Under the pieces are notes generated by a model that searched no databases, had not been told where the DNA came from, and saw only the letters and a program-made list of their open reading frames with translations. From NCBI GenBank assembly GCA_029204225.1, contig CM055096.1, positions 33,796,571 to 33,860,570 of the forward strand: 64,000 nucleotides of DNA, given 5' to 3'. Of the stretch, positions 1 to 11,110 are shown in pieces. Each line of letters starts with the position of its first letter. Position 1 is the stretch's first letter. Source of the stretch: Diphasiastrum complanatum. Taxonomy: Eukaryota; Streptophyta; Lycopodiopsida; Lycopodiales; Lycopodiaceae. The position numbers and the translations under genes were made by a program.

Positions 1-303
1 TGGAACTAAGAGCGGCAATTATAGGGCCCAAGGTAAAATTTGCTTAATGAATTCTTTAATTCTTATATGTAATTTTTTTTACCCAAAGCATTACTCCCAT
101 AAAGCTTTATTGAAATATGCCCTTAGTCACCATAGGCAAGAATTTATACTATTTAGAGTGTAAATTCACAAGGTTTTTATCTCAAAAAACTGTCACAAGG
201 TTTCTATGTGAGGGCAAGGGCTTAATAAGCATATGGCTTATATTTTTAAGGGCCTTGCTTAAGAAATTTTTTAATTAAACTATCCTCAGATGCCATAACC
301 TAA
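1..303. other. AT-rich, no gene; internal leader of a minus-strand LTR element
   Basis: I see no reading frame of note here. It lies on the internal side of the primer-binding site at 304-316, so it is probably the 5' leader of a minus-strand retrotransposon that continues beyond the left edge. Confidence 0.35.
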
Positions 304-316
304 AGCTCTGATACCA
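304..316 (-). promoter_or_regulatory. Retrotransposon primer-binding site (initiator tRNA-Met type)
   Basis: The plus strand reads agctctgatacca, so the minus strand reads TGGTATCAGAGCT, the usual copia primer-binding site. It marks the inner edge of a 5' LTR that lies to its right. Confidence 0.6.
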
Positions 317-945
317 TGTGAATATTTTGTGAATCACTAAGATCCAAAATCAGCTATGATCTTTGGTTTAGAAAGACAACACAATTTACAGCATTTGCAA
401 TATAGAAAATCAACATCTACTTAATGAAAGAGATGCAAACTCAACAAGATCTTGATCAAACATCTAATAAAATGAAGTTGTATTCCATAAAAAAATAGTA
501 AGGTGTTGTATTTCACATGTGTGGATCCGAATATCAACAAATCAATGCATTCTACACACAAGATTGCAAGATATCATCAATATAGTGCACCAATGGATAG
601 ATGAACCCAAGAGAACTCATGTATAAGCATGAAATGAGATGAGAGAGAGAAGAATCATATATCCTATGAGTTTACAACTATTCATAACAAGTCCATGTCT
701 CAGTAATGAGCTTGGTTTCCCTCTATAGAAACTTCTATATTCAATGTATCTAACATTCAAATGTGAATGTGTCCAAACTCGATCTTCTACTTTCTCTCAC
801 TTTCTTAAAGTGGTAATTTCAAATATACTTAGGCTAAAAATAATTTCATAAAGTTTATCTCTAAGTATGAAATGCATATGGGCCTAAATTGCCAAATAAT
901 CAACATAGACCAAAATAGATCAAACTAGCTGACAAAGTCTCACAG
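317..945 (-). repeat. Probable 5' LTR of a minus-strand copia element; right end approximate
   Basis: The sequence starts TGTGAATATT directly beside the primer-binding site and carries the acatgtgtgga motif seen near the 3' ends of other copia LTRs in this window. I found no second copy, so the right end is a guess, based on a TCACA that could pair with TGTGA. Confidence 0.35.
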
Positions 946-1134
946 TCACCATTACATAAGCTTTCATCAGAAATAGGTTATCTTGCATCAGGTAAGAATA
1001 TATTTGCATGGCAAATATTTCATGGTATTTATATTCTTAGTAATTTGAAGCTTGCCACTTGTTTTGTACTTTTTATAATGACGGCTTTGTATCATCTTCA
1101 TTTGAACATTCCTATTGACTTGGCACCTTTATAG

Positions 1135-1287
1135 AAAAGAGGAGTCAAAGGATCATCAATATCTGCTGAGGACCATCTACGTTATAGAATTGAAGGAAAG
1201 AAGAATCTGGATCTGTGGACATATGGGTCTTCGTATCTTGAAGATCCTAGTACTCTAAAACATCATGTCTTCTCCTCAATAACTTAG
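1135..1287 (+). pseudogene. Exon-like open frame just upstream of copia element 1
   Basis: After a possible splice acceptor (ctttatag) a frame stays open for about 50 codons, until the TAG at 1285. It contains DLWTYGSSYLEDPSTL. I do not recognise the protein. It lies in the same orientation as the exon-like frames that resume after element 1 at 7554, so element 1 probably landed in an intron of a single gene-like unit. This is inference from position and style, not from homology. Confidence 0.3.
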
Positions 1288-1339
1288 CTAGTTTTTTGAA
1301 TCTACAATAGGCATAATGGTTTATTAGGATATTGTGAAA

Positions 1340-2066
1340 TGTGAAGAATTGAAAAATATTATCTATGTTAGATATAGGAGTCTTATGTTTTTTATATCAA
1401 GCATCTAGGTGTAGGATGTTGATAGGAACAGATTTGGCATAGATGGCAAATCATGCATTTCCACCACTATTGAGCCAAAATAGAGTAAGAGGCTAAACTC
1501 ATGCCAATTAGAGTGTAGACAAGTGTAATGCTTTCGTTTGATGAATTCTAAGAGGTCCAATAGGATTTAGAGGTGGAACCATGTGAGGTCCAATAGGAAT
1601 TCGAGGTGTGCTTGAATATAGTCCAATAGAATTTAGAGGTGCATGGATCAATGGTTCAATAGGATTAAGAGGTGACAAAGTGTGGTTTAATCATAGTTAA
1701 GCATAGTGGTAGCTCGTGGATCTACTAGTATCATTGTACTCCTCATTTTGGATCTAATTGATTTGGTGATTGTGTGGATTTTGAGTGTCATTGGATTTCT
1801 AGCTTTCTCTCTCTACCCGAGAGCTCATGATGGTTTATCTCTCTCTACCCGAGGAGAGCAGCTTGTTTTTACTGAAAATAATTTCTGAATACTTCCCACA
1901 CGTGTGAGTGAGAGTTGGAAGTGATTGAATGCATGTAGTAGTGTGTTTTTGCCATAGATTCAAAGATAGATCTTGAATCTCAATCTAGTCTTGATCTTGG
2001 TGCATCTACACACCTTAGGAGATCACAAGTACATGTTGTGGACAATCCACACGTGTGAATTCAACA
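1340..2066 (+). repeat. Element 1 5' LTR
   Basis: 727 bp, TGTGAAG...TCAACA, collinear with 6781-7513. It lacks about 9 bases (around cttgtaatg) that the 3' copy has, and contains a short internal repeat of ctctctctacccga. Confidence 0.92.
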
Positions 2067-2078
2067 TGGTATAAGAAC
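2067..2078 (+). promoter_or_regulatory. Element 1 primer-binding site
   Basis: tggtataagaac directly follows the 5' LTR. It is a variant of TGGTATCAGAGC with a few mismatches to the initiator tRNA-Met 3' end. Confidence 0.75.
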
Positions 2079-2823
2079 CTACTTAAGATTACCATGCATT
2101 TTGATCCATCTAAGTGAAAAAATTTTCATCAATCTTGAGCTAGAAGTTGTCAAGGCCCATTTTCCTAGCTATCTTGTTCAATCTTGGATCAAAAGAGATC
2201 AAAAGGACATTGATTGGGTCTGACCCAGTATTGTACGGAATCAAGTGCTCAGGCACGTGTGAGGAATATCCAATTTTAGTTTGGAAGTTCTCTCTCATGC
2301 TTGATCCATTTATCTTGCTTGATAGCTTGTTTTGAAGCTATTTTTGTCTAGTCTCTGATGCAATCAGTTTCATTCCATTTGGTTGAGCCAATCATAAGTT
2401 ATAAGCTTTTGAAGAGGGTTAGGTAGGGCACCTAGACCTGGGTGGACACATTTGGTTTGGTCAAGAGATTGCTTGGTTGATCCAAAATCACAGTTGTATG
2501 CTTGCCAATCTCATCTATATGTGATCTAGGCACTGTTTTGAGATCTTAGCCATTTTGTTTCATGCAATATCATTGTATTTGAGTCAAATTTGGTTTCTTA
2601 GAGTACTTCACACGTGCTAAGAGTGTTTGATCCAACTTTGCCTATACTCCATCATTTGATGTGAAATAGATATTGTTTTAGAGAGATTTGTGTAGCTAGT
2701 GAGAATCAATTCACAAATAGTTGCAAGATCTTTCATAGGAGGAGATAGTACTCTATTATTGGATCCTATTGAGAGTGTGTAGCGACATTTATTGGTCATC
2801 ATTTGAGTTTTCTTCACTTGAAA

Positions 2824-5800
2824 ATGTCTTCAATGGGTTCATTCTTGTTGGAACCAAGCGAAAGATTGACCACTTCAAACTATTCAATTTGAAAAATGAG
2901 GATGGAGTCCATCTTGATCCTTCAAGACGTGATGGACATAGTTCTTGGCCTTGAAGAAGAACCACAAGTTCTTCAAGAGGTTCAAAAATACAAAAAGAGA
3001 GCTAGGATGGCTCTCCACTACATTAAGATGAATGTCTCTAATGAGATATTGAGGGAGATAGGTACTTGTACAACAGCCAAAGAAGCTTGGGATTGTCTCA
3101 AGACTATCTATGAGGCTAAGAATACCTCTAGGCTTCTCACTCTTAGGAATCAAATCTTTCAAAGTAGCCAAAAGAGTGATGAGAGTGCATCTAGTTATGT
3201 TTTGAGAGTAAAAGATATTCATAGAGAACTTGCTTGTATTGGTGATTCCATCAATCAAAATGAACTAGTTCAAGTCATTCTCAATGGCTTGAGAAGTGAA
3301 TTTGATAACCTTGTCCAATCCTATGCCATTAAGGAGGAGCTACCAAGTTTTGAGGCTCTCCAAAGTGTGCTAATTTCAGAAGAATCAAGACAAGAGTACA
3401 AGCTCTTGATGATGGACAAGCTCTCTCTCAAGGATAAGCACAAAGGGAGGAACAAGAACCAACATCAACAATCCTCAAGCAAGGACTAAGTCAAATCCAA
3501 AGACAAAGATGAGGAGGAAGATGATTCCTCCAATGCTTCATCATCCAAGCTCAAGAAGAAGAAGATCAAGTGCTTTTATTGTGGCAAGAAAGACCATTAT
3601 GCCACCAATTGCTCCAAGAAGAAGAATCAACTCAAGCAAGCCAACATTACCAATGAGAAGGAAGACACTATTGCAAGTGATGGAGAGGGATCTCTTATGG
3701 TCTCTAGTTTCTCATCTACTCCTTTCAAGAAGGACGGCCTATGGTATATTGATAGTGGAGCCTCTTCACGTATGTGTAGCTCCAAGGACTCTTTCTCTTC
3801 TATTGCATCTTATGATGGAGTCAACAAATCAATATACACTACAAATGATTTTGAATGTCCTATTGAAGGCATAGGGAACATTCCCTTGAAGCTTGCATCC
3901 TCTAAAGTTCTTTCTCTCTCTAAAGTTCTTTATGTACCTAAGCTTACTAAAAATCTTATTAGTGTTGGCCAATTGCTTGATAATGGCCTTGATGTAAACT
4001 TCAATGTTGATACTTGCACTATCAAGAAGAATGATGAGATACTTGCATTAGGATCTAAATTTGGAGGCATCTATAAACTAGATCCAAATGAGTATGTGAA
4101 TGCTTGTAATGTTGCTCTTGTGAACAAGCTCTCTATGGAGGAATTATGGCATAGGAGGTTGGGACATCCCAACTACAAATCCATGCTCTTTATGATCAAA
4201 GAAGACAAAGCTATTGGCTTGCCACAATCATTCTCCAAGAAGATCAAGCCTTGTGAGGCTTGTGCTATTGCTAAATCTCACAAAAAGCCATTTACAAGAT
4301 CTTCTATCAAAAGCAAGCATCCTTTGGAGTTAATCCACTCGGATGTGCATTTCTCAACTACAAGCAAGGGAGGAGCCACTTGTTTTGTTAGTTTCATTGA
4401 TGATTTCACAAGATTCACTTGGATATATCTTCTTGCTTCTAAATCTATGGTGGTTGATCATTTCCTTATTTTCAAAGCTTACGTAGAGAAGCAATTCTCA
4501 TTCAAGATTAAAGCTCTTAGAAGTGATGGAGGTGGTGAATATATCTCCAATAAATTTCATGATTTTTGTGAGCTTGAAGGCATCAAAAGAGAGTTCTCTT
4601 GTGCCTACTCTCCATCTCAAAATGGAGTGGCCGAGAGAAAAAATAGATCTCTATGTGAATGTGCAAAATCTATGAGAATTGAGGCATCTTTGCCCAAAGA
4701 TTTTTGGGGAGAAGCCATTTATTGTGCAAATTATCTTTGCAATAGGCTCCCACATATAGCTCTTGGAGGAAAGTCACCATATGAAATCTTATATTTGAAG
4801 AAGCCTAAGGTTGATCACCTTAGAGTTTTTGGATGCATATGCTTTGCACATATTCCCTTGGAAACAAGGAAGAAGGAAGATCCTAGTGCATGCAAAGGGA
4901 TCATGGTTGGATACTCATCCACCAAGAAGGCCTATAGAGTCTTTATACTCTCTACTTCTCAAGTTATTGAAAGTAGAGATGTTGTCTTTCATGAAGATCA
5001 ACACTCATCTTTTGAAGAGGCCGAGATCAAGAAGTCTATGGATGCATCACCAATTATTGATTTTGAAGACAATCATGATGTGATGGGGTCGAGATTTGAA
5101 GAAGACTCTCCTCGGATTTTCTCACCAAGAAGATCCAAGCCTAAGAGGCTCTCATATGTTGACAAAGGCAAACAAGTGGATCTTGATTCCACTAATTATG
5201 TTTTTTATGTCTCTCATGAAGAGCCAAAAAAGGTACAAGAGGCACTCAATACCAAGGAGTGGTATGATGCCATGAAGCAAGAGTATGATGCATTGATCAC
5301 TAACAATACTTGGGAGCTTGTGGATCCTCCATCCAACAAGCATGTGATTGGTTGCAAGTGGGTATTTCGGATCAAGCTCAATTATGATGGCACCATCAAC
5401 AAGTATAAAGCAAGATTATGTGCCAAAGGATTTGCTCAAATCCATGGCCTTGATTATGAGGAGACCTTTGCACCCATTGCAAAGATGGTGACAATAAGAA
5501 TTCTTATTTCTCTTGCTTGTTTCTTTAAGTGGAAGGTGTTCCAATTAGATGTATCCAATGCTTTTCTAAATGGTTATCTTGAGGAGGATATCTATATGGA
5601 ACAACCTCAAGGATTCATCAAGGATGAGTCCAAAGTGTGCTTGCTCTTCAAAAGTCTTTATGGACTCAAGCAAGCACCAAGATCATGGTATTCAAGACTT
5701 AATTCTTTTCTTATCTCACTAGGATTTACTCTTAGTGACTATGATCCTTCCATGTATCTGAAGTTTGTTGATAGCAATATTGTCATTCTTCTAATTTATG

Positions 5801-6762
5801 TTGATGACATTATTCTTTGTGGAAGTTGTATCAAGCTAGTTGATGAAACTAAGCTAGCACTTGGATGTGAGTTTAAAATGCAAGATCTAGGAGAGATACA
5901 TTACATCCTAGGCCTAGAAATTGATTTTTATGAAAATCATGTCTTTATATGCCAATCTAGATATGCTCACTCTATGTTGAAAAAATTCCATATGGAAAAT
6001 TCTAAGAGCATACATACTCCAATGGGGCACATTGTAAAAGATCCTAATAAAGGTGATGAAAGATCGTTTGAGGACATCACACTTTTTAGGAGTCTTGTAG
6101 GCTCCTTGATTTTGCTTACCATTACTAGGCCCGATCTAAGTTTTTGTGTGCACAAATTGAGTCAATTTATGCAAGATCCTAAGATCCATCATTGGAAGAT
6201 GGCCAAGAGGACTCTAAGATATGTATCTTCATCTTGTGATTATGGTCTACTTCATAAAAGTGAAGATCTATCCATTGTTGGCTACTCAGATTCTGACTTT
6301 GCAAGTGACAAGATGGATCGAAAGTCTATTAGTGCATACACTATCTTTCTTGGAGGCAATCTAATACCTTGGCTTTCCAAAAATCAAGATACTATATCTC
6401 TCTCTTCATGTGAGGCCGAGTACAAAGCACTCACTACAACTACCAAAGAGGTGCTTTGGATCAAGAGGTTATCAATGGAGCTAAAGTGCATCAAGGAAGA
6501 TGATCTACCAATGATCAAGTGTGATAACATCTCGGCCCAAGCTCTTGCCAATAATCCCATATTTCATGCAAGAAGCAAGCACATAGAAGTGGCACACCAT
6601 TTTGTGAGAGAAAAGCTTATTGGAGGAGAAATCTATTTGGAGCATGTCAACTCGTCCTCTTGTATTACCGATCTACTCACCAAGCCTTTGAGCAAAAGTG
6701 CTTTCATCAAGCATAGATCTAATCTTGGAGTTATATCAAGATCAATGCTTAAATCTTCATAG
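2824..6762 (+). pseudogene. Element 1 gag-pol polyprotein (copia), two nonsense codons
   Basis: One frame of 1,313 codons encodes capsid-like Gag and Pol. Gag starts at ATG 2824 and includes a UBN2-type core and a CX2CX4HX4C zinc knuckle near residue 250 (CFYCGKKDHYATNC). Pol follows in frame: protease with DSG near residue 310, an integrase zinc region (HRRLGH...CEACAIAK), an integrase core with D507, D568 and E604, reverse transcriptase with YVDD at 5797-5808, and RNase H with SCEAEYKAL near 6406. TGA at 2890 (codon 23, where relatives have Trp) and TAA at 3487 (just before the zinc knuckle) interrupt the frame. From 3697 to the stop the frame is open. In the living element it would copy its RNA to DNA and insert it. 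Confidence 0.92.
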
Positions 6763-6770
6763 ATAATTTT

Positions 6771-6780
6771 TTAGGAGGAG
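6771..6780 (+). promoter_or_regulatory. Element 1 polypurine tract
   Basis: ttaggaggag directly precedes the 3' LTR and would prime plus-strand DNA synthesis. Confidence 0.8.
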
Positions 6781-7513
6781 TGTGAAGAATTGAAAAAGAT
6801 TATCTATGTTAGATATAGGAGTCTTATGTTTTTTATATCAAGCATCTAGGTGTAGGATGTTGATAGGAACAAATTTGGCATAGATGGCAAATTATGCATT
6901 TCCACTTGTAATGCCACTATTGAGCCAAAATAGAGTAAGAGGCTAAACTCGTGCCAATTAGAGTGTAGACAAGTGTAATGCTTTTGTTTGATGAATTCTA
7001 AGAGGTCCAATAGGATTTAGAGGTGGAACCATGTGAGGTCTAATAGGAATTCGAGGTGTGCTTGAATATAGTCCAATAGAATTTAGAGGTGCATGGATCA
7101 ATGGTCCAATAGGATTAAGAGGTGACAAAGTGTGGTTTAATCATAGTTAAGCATAGTGGTAGCTCGTGGATCTACTAGTATCATTGTACTCCTCATTTTG
7201 GATCTAATTGATTTGGTGATTGTGTGGATTTTGAGTGTCATTGGATTTCTAGTCTCTCTCTACCCGAAAGCTCATGATGGTTTTCCTCTCTCTACCCAAG
7301 GAGAGCAGCTTGTTTTTACTTAGAATAATTTTTTCATACTTCCCACACATGTGAGTGAGAGTTGGAAGTGATTGAATGCATGTAGTAGTGTGTTTTTGCC
7401 ATAGATTCAAAGATAGATCTTGAATCTCAATCTAGTCTTGATCTTGGTGCATCTACACACCTTAGGAGATCACAAGTACATGTTGTGGACAGTCCACACG
7501 TGTAAAATCAACA
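6781..7513 (+). repeat. Element 1 3' LTR
   Basis: 733 bp, TGTGAAG...TCAACA, nearly identical to the 5' LTR, which suggests a fairly recent insertion. Confidence 0.92.
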
Positions 7514-7553
7514 TAAAAGATTGAAAAATTATGCAAATACATTTTTAATGCAG

Positions 7554-9110
7554 AGGATTCAGTTTTTGGAGAGTCACATCAAATCTATGTCCTCCAACAA
7601 TCAAGAGAGACAGAGTTTTGTACAAAAGTTGTAGCAAGAAAATGTAGAACTTGGAACAAATTATGAGTCATTGAAAAAAAGATATTTTAGAAATTAGAAT
7701 TGAATCTGAACAAATGCGGGTAATATTGCATTCTTTTCGTTCTGAGAATTTAAAGTTATTGAAAGATGTGAAAATCTTAAATAAGAAAGCTAATAGCAAG
7801 AAACGAAAGCGACAATCTTGCAAGGATATTCAGAATCTCTCGAGAGGAGGTTACCGAAACAGAAGGATTCGTGCATTCAAGTAGGTATTTTGTAATTTAT
7901 CTCAGATGCGTAATTGAATATGCTTATGCAAGTTTGTTTTTTAATTTGTTTTCTCTCAATGAATATCTGCATTGGTTGCAAATCAAAATATCAAAGATAA
8001 TGATTCACTCGGTAAGACATTGGGGTTGTATATTAACAGGTAAATGAACTAAATCTATGGTGATGAATAATAAAAGTCCACATATAAAGTCTAAAATTGT
8101 AGAGGGCTTGATGATGGACATACAAAAATTCTTAGATAAAACTATAATGCAAGATGCTTGTAATTTTGTCGAGACAAGTAGTAGAGAATATAATACAATT
8201 TTTAAACTTATCAGAGAAGCATTTAAGAAAGTTTGTATTAAAAAGGTTCCTCTTCCAAGGTCATTTCATTTGAATCATGGGAGAAGTAGCTTTAACATAT
8301 GAATGCATAAGATTATAGCCACTCCATTTCATGTTGAAGAGACATATAAAACTGAAGGAAGATCAATTTCCTACAATGCATCAAATAACCTATTTGTGGA
8401 TGTAAATCGGTTACTAAGATATATGATTGCTTATTATGAAATCACAATGGAAAAGGTAAAGGTAAGCTGGTAAAATAATCATAGTGCTTAAGTTAGCTAA
8501 GTTAGAAGCACGCAGATTTTTGTCAAACCACACAAGTAAAGAATCAAGTATTGCACACTTTGTTAAGAATGAAATCATTGCTGCAACTCAAGATTTCGAG
8601 ATGAGAGGTGCAACTACACTACAAAAAGTTAATGTGTGAAAACAATTAGACAATATGATTAAAATCCTAAGAAAAAATAAATTTACAAATATAGAGAATC
8701 ATATCATCCAACAGACTTGTGTGGGATTTGTTGATGTCGTATCAAAAGCATGGGGGCCATATCACATCACGCATTACATGGTCAGTTACTTTGAATGTTC
8801 CTTAATTTTCTATCATTACTCATTTCAATTTTGCTTCTGCTAATTCTATATTTCACTATTATGTAGCACATACTCAGGGATCACACATCATTTGTTGCCA
8901 ATACCTACGGGAGCATGAATATCTGGTCATCGCAAGGAATGGAAAAATCACATTGGCAAGCACGAGCAACATTCCATCGAAACACCCAACATGGGAGAAC
9001 CAATGAAAAAAGAAGCTACATTATTCAATTGTTTCAATGGTTTTACTGAAGAGTTCAAATTAGACAGATCACTAAGTCTTCAGATTATGACAGGTTCTAA
9101 AAAGCTTGCA
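7554..9110 (+). pseudogene. Decayed multi-exon gene, transposase-like C-terminal part
   Basis: Four exon-like stretches are joined by consensus splice sites: 7554-7880 (donor gtaggt), 8040-8455 (donor gtaaag), 8485-8780 (donor gtcagt) and 8867 to about 9110 (acceptor atgtag). The first is coiled-coil-like with a basic KKRKRQSCK patch, a TAG and a frameshift near an A8 run. The second ends in FVDVNRLLRYMIAYYEITM and has TGA at 8300. The third carries TGA near 8637. The last reads HILRDHTSFVANTYG, then SSQGMEKSHWQARATFHRNT, then TGA at 9047. From memory this last block resembles the C-terminal part of transposase-like proteins in large eukaryotic DNA elements, with a pattern of YG, QG-E and T-HG. 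I cannot confirm the family. At least four disruptions make it a pseudogene. Confidence 0.45.
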
Positions 9111-9149
9111 AATTCATGGAGCAAGCGAGAAAAGCATCATAATCAAATA

Positions 9150-10442
9150 ATATGTACTGAATGTATAAGTATTAATTGTATAAATACTGAATACAATGTT
9201 GTACCTCCTTCAATGGTTGTATTATCATGAAGAAATTCTCTGCTTGAGTATGCATCTAATAGATGTGCATTATCCTTGTTTCCACTAAGTTCAATATATG
9301 TAGAGTACAATGAATAATGAGAGCTCCTTAAAGGAACATTCTCATCATTAAAATCTAGAATGTTCAAAACATAAGATCTCTTGACGAAAATGATCTTATT
9401 TCTCTTAACAAATTTATGTCCTCCTAGATAATAAGATATAAAGCTTTATCAGCCATTATGAGGGTCTCCCCAATTGGGCTGAACTTAGAATGAGCAATAC
9501 AAATCTCATTCTTTTAAAAATGCCTCAAATAGTACCTAGGTCCACTATCCCTATGGAATGACAAAGCATGTTGTCTATAACCACCTCAGCATGCAGCAAA
9601 GTCATCAATTACAAGTTCATTCTACAATAGAAAAGAAGAGTTAAAAAAAAATACCATTCTCATCCATGAGATAACAAAATTCTTAGACATTGAAGTAAAA
9701 AAACACTTACATATTCTTCATCATCGGTTGCAACCAGATCCGGAGGATCAATATTATGACCTCCTATTGAAGAAGAGTCATTTGTGAAATGCATTAACGA
9801 TTAACAAGGGAAGCCCATCTGGGATTGAATTGCCATGAATTTTTCTTTAGATGGCATGCTTCGTCCATGCTCAACAAAATCTGACAAAGCTCTCGTCAGA
9901 CATTCTTCACCCGTCAGAAGTCTTTCCTCATCATTGTAATCCATTCCAGGCACCAAGTCTTCAGTTTCAAAATCTATAATGTCGAAGAATTCGGAAATTG
10001 CGTCGAATAATAAACAAAGCACCTCATCCTCACGATAGTCAAACAACTTACACAAATCAGTTGTAGTAATATATACATCGTCCATCGTAGAGCTTCTAAA
10101 TTGTTCAAACAATCTAGTATACATCCTATCTAGTCTCTGCTTGAACTACGGGAAGAAATGGACAAGATCAATAAAATGCATGAACGAGAGAGGACCTATG
10201 GAGATAACAGAGAAACTGACTATATCCCTGAATCTAACATAGTGGTCATAAAATACTTCAGCATTAGGTTGTGTAGTCCTAAAAACATGTAGAAATGGGC
10301 AAAATAGGGAATGAAAGTAGTCTAAGTTCTCTAAAATTCCAAACTCAGAAAAAAATTCACTAAGGGAACTCTCACGGCTAGCTTCGGAAGACAACGCTAT
10401 CAGTCTTAGGCAAATATCGCTTCTGTGCGCAAGGTAAACAAA
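9150..10442 (-). pseudogene. Decayed two-exon gene of unknown function
   Basis: Read on the minus strand, an acceptor (ttttttccag) opens an exon at 10442. It runs to a donor (gtaagt) after 9711, with in-frame TAG at 10146-10148 and TAA at 9801-9803. A second exon starts at 9621 after ttctattgtag and continues to about 9150, with stops and at least one frameshift. The first exon includes acidic stretches such as DYREDEVLCLLFDAISEFFD and LTGEECLTRALSDFVEHGRS. The second includes LDFNDENVPLRSSHYSLYST. I recognise no domain. It converges on the transposase-like pseudogene at 7554-9110 and points away from the histone-like piece at 10684. It may be a passenger gene of one large element or part of a dead host gene. 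Confidence 0.4.
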
Positions 10443-10683
10443 CTGGAAAAAAGTGATTGTTAAGAACGCACACAAGAGCGATATGTATGGCAAATAGAAC
10501 TTGGAATATCGCACTTGTGCGCACATAGACCACTAGCTACAAAAAAACAAACAGTTGCGTGCACAAGAGCAATATACATGAAAATTGAGAAAAACAAAAC
10601 AAAAAATATTAGGTTATGTGCCTTTTATAGATTATTTTTCACATGTGAGAATCGATAGTCAATCTTGAATCCTCCAAGACAAA

Positions 10684-11110
10684 TGAAAAGGCGTAACTGC
10701 AGCAGGTGGTTATCTGATATTCAAAAATATCAAAGGTCAACCAACCTCCTTATTCCCAGAGCACTCTTTTATCGTAGTGTTTGTTAGACCACTACGAATG
10801 ATCTTGGCCTTGCGGCACTTCAGTGTCTTCAAGAGGCTGCTAAGGATTATCAGAGCCTATTTTTGGAAGAGTCTTTTTTTGCTAGCCATACATGCCAAGC
10901 GAGTTACCATAATGCCAAAAGATTTTCAACTACAAGATGCGGAATAAGTACTGTAGATTACATAAGTGTGAGCCATCTGCACCCAGACCTGATCCCTTAG
11001 ATAGGATAGACCTCCCTACCAAGAAGCCTAGAAAGCAGCCAGCCCCCAAGAGGGCCTCGAAGAAATCACGAAGATGGATATCCAAGTTTTTCCTTCGAGT
11101 GAAAATGTAG
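10684..11110 (+). pseudogene. Histone H3-like (CENH3-like) pseudogene with basic tail
   Basis: From ATG 10684 the frame reads LSDIQKYQRSTNLLIP, then, after TAG at 10785, LGLAALQCLQEAAKDY. After a one-base slip in a T7 run (10874-10880) it reads LAIHAKRVTIMPKDFQL. These match the H3 alpha-N helix, alpha-2 helix and loop 2/alpha-3 in order, and AIHAKRVTIMPKD is close to invariant in H3. TNLLIP and KDF-L are the forms I associate with plant CENH3 rather than canonical H3. The loop between alpha-1 and alpha-2 looks shortened. A separate frame continues to about 11110 with a Lys/Arg/Pro-rich stretch (PTKKPRKQPAPKRASKKSRR), possibly a C-terminal tail or the start of the next gene. One stop and one frameshift make it a pseudogene as read. 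Confidence 0.65.

Larger units (their letters stand above)
1340..7513 (+). mobile_element. Element 1: nearly complete Ty1/copia retrotransposon
   Basis: Two very similar LTRs (1340-2066 and 6781-7513) flank a tRNA-Met primer-binding site, one gag-pol frame and a polypurine tract. The flanks are tgaaa (1335-1339) and taaaa (7514-7518), a 5-bp duplication with one mismatch. LTRs start TGTGAAG and end TCAACA. The domain order protease, integrase, reverse transcriptase, RNase H defines copia. Two nonsense codons in gag make this copy non-autonomous as read, but it is the best preserved element in the window. Confidence 0.93.

Noticed and set aside
5152-6155. Minus-strand frames inside element 1 pol
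   Set aside because: Shadows of the plus-strand polyprotein.
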